DNA of 64,000 bases, taken from positions 62,001 to 126,000 of the forward strand of contig NZ_JAFFQD010000006.1 of the NCBI RefSeq assembly GCF_016918565.1, in the 5' to 3' direction. Position 1 is the stretch's first letter; every line of letters starts with the position of its first letter. Under the pieces are notes generated by a model. It saw nothing but the letters and a program-made list of their open reading frames with translations. It was not told the origin of the DNA and did not search any database. This DNA is from Desulfogranum marinum (GTDB lineage Bacteria > Desulfobacterota > Desulfobulbia > Desulfobulbales > Desulfobulbaceae). A program made the translations under genes and the position numbers. Shown one piece after another: positions 58,177 to 64,000 of this stretch.

Positions 58177-59530
58177 ATTCGCACCTAATTTGAGGAGTGT
58201 TTCCACGTTCCGGCAGCCATGCCAAAAGCGCCAGACCTGCCGCTGCAGAAAAGAGGGATGCAAGGAAAATTCCTAACTTCGCGCTGGTAAGAAGACGCTC
58301 GCCGAAAGCCATGTTTGCAATAAAAAGCGCCATGGTGAAACCGATTCCAGCGAGCAAACTGCCTCCTGCGATTAATCTCCAACTGAGATCCCGGGGACGA
58401 GCCGCAATATGTGAACGTACGGCCAACCAACTAAACACCAGAATACCAATAGGCTTACCGAGCACGAAAGCTGAAAAAACAGCTATCGTAACCGAGTTGC
58501 CGAGATCGCTCAAAGATAGCGGTAAGCCAGCGTTAGCAAATGCGAAGAGCGGCATGATGATAAAGCCGACCCAAGGGTGGAGCCCAATCACTAGGCGTTC
58601 GACTGGAGACAGCGTTTCACGAGCGGCAATCTCGGCGACCTGCAATGTTTGTCTGTTTTCCGTGTCTCCGCTCCCTTCACCACTGGTTGGATGCGCAATA
58701 ACCTGGCTCAGTATGGCGTATAAACGGTCGTCATCTACCCAGCGTCGCGCTGGCGTCATTAAACCGAGAATCACGCCGGTGATGGTGGCGTGGATTCCCG
58801 ACGCATCAACTGCGCACCAGATAACTCCACCCAGCAAGAAGTAGATCGGAAAACCACGAAAACCAAATATTGCCATTGCACGCACGATTGCCACGCCAAG
58901 TCCAGCAACCATCAATGCACCCCAGGCAATGTGGCTGCTGTAACCGATAGCCACAATCAGTATTGCACCGATATCGTCCACGATCGCTAATGAAAGCATA
59001 AACACGCGCAAGCTTTGAGGGATGCGTGACCCTAGTAACGCCAAGCAACCAATAACAAACGCTGTGTCGGTTGCCATTACGGTCCCCCAGCCGTTCTGGC
59101 CTGGTTGTCCTGTTTGTAACGTTAGATATATTGCAGCTGGAACGACCATACCTCCTATGGCCGCAGCTATTGATAAAGCGGCCATGCGTGGTTTCTTCAA
59201 CTCACCAAGAACTAATTCTCGTTTGAGTTCCAATGCAACAAGAAAAAAAAACAAGGTCATCAAACCGTCGTTTATCCACTCTCTAAACGAACGGGCAAAC
59301 TCCAGCGAGCCTAGCTTAAGGCCTATTTGCGTCTCCCAGGCGGCTTCAAGCATGTGAGCCCACGGTGAATTGGCCATAACAAGAGCAGCAATCGTAAATA
59401 AGAGAAGAAGCGCACCGACAGCTGCCTCGATGCGCAAGAATCGTGTGAAAGGTCTCGTCAGTCGATCTACGAATTCCTTCGGCAGTCGGGTGTTTGGGGT
59501 TCCCGAATGTGCTTGTTGATCTGTAATCAT
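58175..59530 (-). CDS. nhaA: Na+/H+ antiporter NhaA
   Basis: The 451-residue antiporter exchanges internal Na+ for external protons. The ion-site aspartates are D185-D186 in SLAIVDDIGAIL, with D155 in ATDTAFVIG, matching E. coli D163-D164 and D133. The Lys of helix X is in the VLGKPIGILVF segment. The C-terminal helix block is complete, so the gene is intact. AAGG lies 7 bases before the ATG. It stands 129 bp downstream of hflC on the same strand. An Na+ antiporter beside an N-ATPase fits a common ion-homeostasis role. Confidence 0.95.
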   Translation of the reverse strand: MITDQQAHSGTPNTRLPKEFVDRLTRPFTRFLRIEAAVGALLLLFTIAALVMANSPWAHMLEAAWETQIGLKLGSLEFARSFREWINDGLMTLFFFLVALELKRELVLGELKKPRMAALSIAAAIGGMVVPAAIYLTLQTGQPGQNGWGTVMATDTAFVIGCLALLGSRIPQSLRVFMLSLAIVDDIGAILIVAIGYSSHIAWGALMVAGLGVAIVRAMAIFGFRGFPIYFLLGGVIWCAVDASGIHATITGVILGLMTPARRWVDDDRLYAILSQVIAHPTSGEGSGDTENRQTLQVAEIAARETLSPVERLVIGLHPWVGFIIMPLFAFANAGLPLSLSDLGNSVTIAVFSAFVLGKPIGILVFSWLAVRSHIAARPRDLSWRLIAGGSLLAGIGFTMALFIANMAFGERLLTSAKLGIFLASLFSAAAGLALLAWLPERGNTPQIRCE

Positions 59531-59659
59531 GAAAAGCCTTCGAGGTTAAAACGTTAATGGGTAAGGTCACTTGCCCCCAAAAAGTCTTTTCTCCTCACAC
59601 CATTGTTGAAAAAGTATCGGTACCTATTTTTCTGGAAGTTTATTATGTCCCCGGGACAT

Positions 59660-60634
59660 CTATTCCAATTTCGCCACGGTTTTCTCTGAATAGGCTTTTT
59701 TGACGTATCGATAAAAGTCACTCTCTGTTGTGAGGATGAGGATCGAGTTTTGGTTGGCATTGTCTTTGTAGCTCTCAAGGGTGCGGTGAAAGGCATAGAA
59801 TTCTGGATTTTTGTTGTATGCTGTACCATAAATTCGTGTGGCACTTGCGTCAGCCTTACCCTGGACCTCCTGGACATGGCGATAAGCCGTTGAACGGATC
59901 CGCCGCAGTTCTTTTTCCATCTCTCCTAGAATCTCTGCACTGCGTCCTTCACCCTCGGAGCGGAACTGAGCGGCTATTCGTTTACGCTCGGAAATCATCC
60001 GCTCGTAGACTTTCTCGCGGACACTCTTTACATAGTCAAGGCGCTTAATTCGTAAATCGACCAGTTCGATGCCGTATTGAGGGATGATCTTCTGTGCCTC
60101 GACGAGCATCGTCCGGGTAATTTCCTCCCTTCCCCTGGCAATGGCACGTTTCAGCTCTGCTTCTCTTTCTTTGGGAATATCTTTAAGAGCTTCTTCTTTG
60201 GGGACTTCCCATGTCGCGCTGCGAACCAATTCAACGAGCTCGCTGCTCGACACCTGGTCGCGGACTACTGAATCGAGAATGTCATTAAGGCGTGACTGGG
60301 CACCCTCTTCACTGGCAACGTTTTCAAGAAATTTTTTGGCATCAGCGATCCGCCAACGCGCGGTGGTATCTACCCAGATAAATTCCCGACCCTTGGTAGG
60401 GATTTGATTAGGGTCCCCATCCCAGACGAGTAAACGTTTTTCAAAGCGGCGTACTTCATGGATAAAGGGCAGTTTAAAATGCAAACCAGCTTCGGTTATG
60501 GTACTGCCGATTGGCCGGCCAAACTGTAACACAATTGCCTGCATCCCCTCTTCAAGGGTATAAATAGCATTGGAAAGGGTAAAAAATGCAGCGAGCAGAA
60601 AACCGATGGTGATAGTTCTCAGTGTTCGATTCAT
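59660..60634 (-). CDS. hflC: FtsH protease modulator HflC
   Basis: This SPFH (band 7) protein of about 324 residues has an N-terminal membrane helix (ITIGFLLAAFFTLSNAIYTL). The SPFH domain reads GMQAIVLQFGRPIGSTITEAGLHFKLPF, and a long C-terminal coiled coil follows. I start at the ATG at 60634, which overlaps the hflK stop as ATGA, with AGGGGG upstream. The longer frame to 60685 would overlap hflK more. With HflK it forms a periplasm-facing complex that restrains the FtsH protease. Confidence 0.92.
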   Translation of the reverse strand: MNRTLRTITIGFLLAAFFTLSNAIYTLEEGMQAIVLQFGRPIGSTITEAGLHFKLPFIHEVRRFEKRLLVWDGDPNQIPTKGREFIWVDTTARWRIADAKKFLENVASEEGAQSRLNDILDSVVRDQVSSSELVELVRSATWEVPKEEALKDIPKEREAELKRAIARGREEITRTMLVEAQKIIPQYGIELVDLRIKRLDYVKSVREKVYERMISERKRIAAQFRSEGEGRSAEILGEMEKELRRIRSTAYRHVQEVQGKADASATRIYGTAYNKNPEFYAFHRTLESYKDNANQNSILILTTESDFYRYVKKAYSEKTVAKLE

Positions 60635-61677
60635 GGTTGTTTTCCCCCTGTCAGTGGCCCGTTGGTTGACTCCAGTGGTAGCCAAGGGACCATTGCCTTT
60701 TGATCTTCGTCGACGATATAGAGCCCTTTCATTCCTGCAAGAAAACCGGTCATGGCCTCCAGGTAGAGGCGCCTTCGCGTCACCTGCGGAGCCCCTTGAT
60801 ATTCTGTAAGAATTGCTGAAAAACGGGTGGCCTCGCCTTCAGCCCGGTTGACCCGCTCAAGGGCATATCCTTCGGCTTCACTGATACTTTGGGTCGCCAC
60901 ACCTCGTGCTTTAGGGATTTCGCGATTAGCCTGCTCCTGCGCTTTATTGATGGTGCGTTCCTTGTCCTGCCGAGATTCGTTTACTTCGTTAAAGGCTGGT
61001 TTGACACTGTCTGGTGGGGTAACATCCTGCAGTTCAACGGTTACCAGGCGCACCCCTGTCTGGTATGCGGAAAGGACCTTTTGGATCTCAGTTTTTGCCT
61101 CACTTGCGACGGCCACCCTGCCGGTGGTGAGAACATCGCTGCCGAGTCGGTTGCCAACAGCGCGACGCATAATCGCTTCTGTTGTGTCACGAATTGTTTT
61201 CTGAGTATTGCGTACTTGAAAGAGATAGAGAATCGGGTCTTCGATACGATATTGGATAATCCACTGGACATCGATGACATTGAGATCGCCGGTAAGCATC
61301 AACGACTCTTCCTTATGCGATCCGCTTGGCGCATAGCGAGTTTTTTCTCCGGGTACGGTTGACATGGTTCTGAACCCGAATTCTTCCTTCAGTACCCTGG
61401 CGGTGGGTAAAAGGCGGACTGTTTCAATACCAAAGGGTAACTTGAAATGCAGACCTGGGCTTGATGATCGCATTACTTTGCCAAACCGCTGAACGATCCC
61501 CGTTTCTTCAGGCTGAACAGTAAACCAGGCTGTATTGGCAACAATGAAAAGGATAATAACGCTAACAATAACAGTAGTATGGCCCATGTTGAGACCGCCG
61601 GGTTTAAAGGAGCTTTTTTTCATCATTTCGAGGAAAGACCTGAGAGCCTTTTCCACGGTATCAAATAATTCAGCCAT
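60631..61677 (-). CDS. hflK: FtsH protease modulator HflK
   Basis: The 348-residue protein starts MAELFDTVEKALRSFLEMM, then a membrane helix (TTVIVSVIILFIVANTAWFT) and the SPFH domain with EETGIVQRFGKVMRSSSPGLHFKLPF. A C-terminal region (AEGYALERVNRAEGEATRFS) follows. I start at 61677 because GAGAGGG lies 5 bases before it; the ATG at 61698 is less likely. Gene order hflK-hflC with an ATGA overlap is the usual arrangement. It follows the monooxygenase-like gene by 62 bp. Confidence 0.92.
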   Translation of the reverse strand: MAELFDTVEKALRSFLEMMKKSSFKPGGLNMGHTTVIVSVIILFIVANTAWFTVQPEETGIVQRFGKVMRSSSPGLHFKLPFGIETVRLLPTARVLKEEFGFRTMSTVPGEKTRYAPSGSHKEESLMLTGDLNVIDVQWIIQYRIEDPILYLFQVRNTQKTIRDTTEAIMRRAVGNRLGSDVLTTGRVAVASEAKTEIQKVLSAYQTGVRLVTVELQDVTPPDSVKPAFNEVNESRQDKERTINKAQEQANREIPKARGVATQSISEAEGYALERVNRAEGEATRFSAILTEYQGAPQVTRRRLYLEAMTGFLAGMKGLYIVDEDQKAMVPWLPLESTNGPLTGGKQP

Positions 61678-61739
61678 GATAACCCTCTCATGTTGCACAT
61701 TCTTTTAAAGTGCAATGAAACAACTGTTTACTGCCAAAC

Positions 61740-62090
61740 TCATTGCACTGTTTTAGGGTTTACGTTTTTATGCTTTCTTACTGATCGAACAACTTCCATT
61801 CCTTCCACTCTCGAAACAGTACATATCTGTACCTCAATTGCTTTTCGTAAAAGTATCCTGGAGCCAAGCAACACACCGAATTGGTCTGAACACAGGTGGT
61901 TATTCACATCTTCGCGAGTTTTCCATTCTGAAATCAGCTTAAAAACGGTTTCATCTTCGATGTCCTGATAAATACCATAATTAAGGAGACCATTACCGTT
62001 AGTTGGCGGTTCAACCATTGAGAGAAGCGTCTGAAGAACCTCCTTTTGCTTTACAGGTAAGCTGTACAGTATAGTTCTGACAATTATCAT
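61740..62090 (-). CDS. Antibiotic biosynthesis monooxygenase (ABM) domain protein
   Basis: The 116-residue protein is a single ABM-type ferredoxin-like barrel. It starts IIVRTILYSLPVKQKEVLQT and has the internal ELISEWKTREDVNNHL-type segment (family xxWxsxeaxxxHL) and a final basic tail. Similar small enzymes oxidise quinols or heme; others have no known reaction. It is the first gene of the leftward set with hflK, hflC and nhaA and lies 220 bp after a sigma-54-like promoter. Confidence 0.7.
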   Translation of the reverse strand: MIIVRTILYSLPVKQKEVLQTLLSMVEPPTNGNGLLNYGIYQDIEDETVFKLISEWKTREDVNNHLCSDQFGVLLGSRILLRKAIEVQICTVSRVEGMEVVRSVRKHKNVNPKTVQ

Positions 62091-62309
62091 AGCCTGACGG
62101 CTCCACTAAAAATGGTGACTGGATAAGGTAAACATGCTGTACCCGGGTGTAATTTATGCGTCCATTTGTTATTAAAAAGGAAATTTATAGTTTATTAGAC
62201 ATTTTATTAGACATAAGTAGTATTTTCCTCAAATTGAGAAATAGCATTTTGTCGGCGCTGCCTGCAGGTGCAAAAGCGAAATAGATGATTGCATTGCTAC
62301 TCTTTGCAA

Positions 62310-62325
62310 AGCAACCTTTGCACCA
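62310..62325 (-). promoter_or_regulatory. Sigma-54-type promoter candidate
   Basis: On the minus strand the sequence is TGGTGCAAAGGTTGCT, with GG and GC separated by exactly 10 bases, as sigma-54 RNA polymerase requires (consensus TGGCAC-N5-TTGC). It points toward the ABM-hflK-hflC-nhaA genes and lies next to a sigma-54 activator gene. The first half-site differs from consensus at three positions. The rest of the gap 62091-62646 shows no gene. Confidence 0.5.
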
Positions 62326-62646
62326 GTAGGCAATTCATCTCACCTGTTAAGGGTAAGTGTTCTATATTGTTATTTATTATCTCAAAGAAAACTTGCAAAA
62401 CCGCAATGTCTTTTCAAAACAGGTGGTCATATATGCTCAAGTGGCCAAATGTAACCTTTTCTTCTTTAGCAGCAGGTATGTGGAAGGTTGAGACAAGCCA
62501 AATAGTGAGCAAGTATCCTTGCTGGCAAGCGGCTTGGGGGCATGATGTTTTGAGTTATAATACGGGGTTTGAGCGGTGACTCGATCGGAGAAAGATGCAA
62601 TGTAACTGTGCTTCAGGATAGATCGCTTGTTGCGACGGAGGTAATA

Positions 62647-64000
62647 TTATGGTTTTTGGATATTGAGCTTGCGCATGCGGGCCCGCAGAGTGCTGCGATC
62701 AAGACCAAGGATTTCAGCAGCACTGTTTTTTCCGCTGACTTTCCAAGTCGTCTGCTCAAGTACCTTGAGAATATAATCTTTTTCAACTGCTTCAAGTGTT
62801 CTTTGCCTTGCGGAGAGATCTCTGAATGGTTTTCTCAGTTTATCAACTAGGTGGAGTTTGGGGCCGGAGGAGTTGATCACAGCCCTCTCAAGGACATTTT
62901 CCAATTCCCGAACATTGCCCGGCCAATGATACTGCTGCAGTACTGTCATTACCTTTGCGGGAATGATTTCGATGGTCTTGCCCAGTCGTTTAGCAATTTT
63001 TTTAACATAAAATTGTACCAATAGTGGGATGTCTCCCTGACGATCACGGAGAGGCGGAAGAGTGATGGGGAAAACATTCAATCTATACCAAAGATCCTCC
63101 CTGAACTTTTTATTGTTTACCTCCTCTTCAAGATTACGGTTTGTGGCTGCAATAATGCGGACATCAACAGAGCGGGTTTCTGAACTACCCAGCCTTTCAA
63201 ATTTCCCATTTTCAATAACCTGGAGCAATTTTGGCTGTAAATCAAGCGGCAGTTCGCCTATCTCGTCAAGAAACAGGGTGGTACCGTTGGCCACTTCAAA
63301 ACGCCCAATTCTTTTGGAATGTGCCCCGGTGAAAGCACCCTTTTCGTGACCAAAAAGCTCGCTCTCAATAAGGCTGGTCGGCAGCGCCGCGCAGTTCATT
63401 TTGACTAAGGCCCTATCTTTTCTCTTGCTCAAGCTGTGAATCGCTCTGGCCACCAGCTCTTTACCGGTACCCGTTTCACCTAAGATCAAGACATTGGTGT
63501 CGGTGGCTGCGATCTGCTCTACCTTGTAGAAAACGTAGTTAATTTCATCGCTTCGGCCAATGATGTTGTCATGGTTGAACTCCAGTTTTATCTCCTCCTG
63601 GAGGTAGGCACGTTCAGCCTCAAGCTGCTCCTTGAGCTGTTGGACCTTCACAAGAGCGGCCTCGGCAGCCTGCTTGTTTACCTCTGCCTTCTTCTGTGCA
63701 GTCCTAAGCTCGGCAGTCCGTTTGTAAACAGCTTCCTCAAGATATCTCTTGTAGTCTTCCCGTACAGTCACGTCCTTAATTGATAAAAGAATCAGACTGG
63801 TTTCATTTTCATTATTATAGATGCGCCTGGCGTTCAAATGCATAATCTTGAAGCCGATGTTATCAAAGGTATGTTCAACTTCAAAGTTATCAAAGACGGT
63901 ATTCTGAGGTAGGATGGATTCCAGCAGTTCTCTCAACCTGGGAATATCCCATTGACGATTGCCAAGATCATAGATGATGGTGCCCTCTGTCTCATCAGGG
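62647..64000 (-). CDS. Sigma-54-dependent transcription activator with PAS domain, 5' end missing
   Basis: The frame runs to the window end, so the start lies outside. From the visible N-terminus comes a PAS domain with NGxxDI-like residues (LGNRQWDIPRLRELLESILP and FDNFEVEHTFDNIGFK), then a coiled coil. The central AAA+ domain follows with Walker A GETGTGKEL, the GAFTGA loop (sigma-54 contact) and Walker B TTLFLDEIGELPLDL. A C-terminal Fis-type HTH (NSAAEILGLDRSTLRARMRK) ends the protein. No receiver domain is in view; upstream may hold more sensor domains. It probably drives the promoter at 62310 in response to the PAS signal. Confidence 0.93.
   Translation of the reverse strand, partial: PDETEGTIIYDLGNRQWDIPRLRELLESILPQNTVFDNFEVEHTFDNIGFKIMHLNARRIYNNENETSLILLSIKDVTVREDYKRYLEEAVYKRTAELRTAQKKAEVNKQAAEAALVKVQQLKEQLEAERAYLQEEIKLEFNHDNIIGRSDEINYVFYKVEQIAATDTNVLILGETGTGKELVARAIHSLSKRKDRALVKMNCAALPTSLIESELFGHEKGAFTGAHSKRIGRFEVANGTTLFLDEIGELPLDLQPKLLQVIENGKFERLGSSETRSVDVRIIAATNRNLEEEVNNKKFREDLWYRLNVFPITLPPLRDRQGDIPLLVQFYVKKIAKRLGKTIEIIPAKVMTVLQQYHWPGNVRELENVLERAVINSSGPKLHLVDKLRKPFRDLSARQRTLEAVEKDYILKVLEQTTWKVSGKNSAAEILGLDRSTLRARMRKLNIQKP

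Overview
The window looks like a bacterial chromosome segment of a Gram-negative anaerobe, most likely a deltaproteobacterium (Desulfobacterota, perhaps Desulfobulbales-like). I infer this from gene content only: a DUF4388 protein, an SO_0444-type Cu/Zn efflux permease, a DUF342/FapA protein, a GAF-ANTAR regulator next to a glutamate-synthase-like gene, and a sigma-54 activator. There is no rRNA or other taxonomic marker, so the assignment is tentative.

Region 1 (1 to about 33.6 kb) reads as core chromosome, mostly short transcription units. It holds a DHH-CBS phosphoesterase, gltB-gltD (NADPH glutamate synthase) behind an attenuator-like leader, a PLP decarboxylase, AsmA, beta carbonic anhydrase, a radical SAM protein, RarA, and a GAF-ANTAR protein directly upstream of a second glutamate-synthase-like gene. 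The leader of that second gene carries a promoter, an ANTAR-type hexaloop hairpin and an intrinsic terminator. It continues with a KaiC-like/HTH/cupin fusion, a DUF342 protein, an ArsR plus metal-efflux pair, a frameshifted MarR gene, a methyltransferase and a BBE-type oxidoreductase. Several families of short dispersed repeats occupy the intergenic spaces here. I did not see them after about 28.5 kb.

Region 2 (about 33.6 to 38.6 kb) is a decay zone. It has a truncated DUF4143-type ATPase, an intact Fic protein, a dead ParD-like antitoxin and the N-terminal stub of another Fic protein. It ends at the 3' part of a tRNA-Arg(TCT) on the minus strand, which still has its terminator.

Region 3 (38.6 kb to the end) behaves like an integrated island entering at that tRNA. 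It starts with a tyrosine integrase, then an ISKra4-type element (9-bp target duplication) that carries a nested ISL3 element, a PilZ protein and a broken GlsB-like gene. Next comes a complete N-type ATPase operon, atpDCQRBEFA-[DUF2254]-atpG, then a small conserved protein, alpha-glucan phosphorylase, an AAA ATPase, and a leftward set nhaA, hflC, hflK and a monooxygenase-like gene. Upstream of that set lies a sigma-54-like promoter and a sigma-54 activator that runs off the window. Together these suggest a mobile ion-homeostasis and membrane-stress island: the ATPase and NhaA move Na+/H+, HflKC guards membrane protein quality, and the phosphorylase mobilises storage glucan. The far end of the island and the intact tRNA are not in the window.
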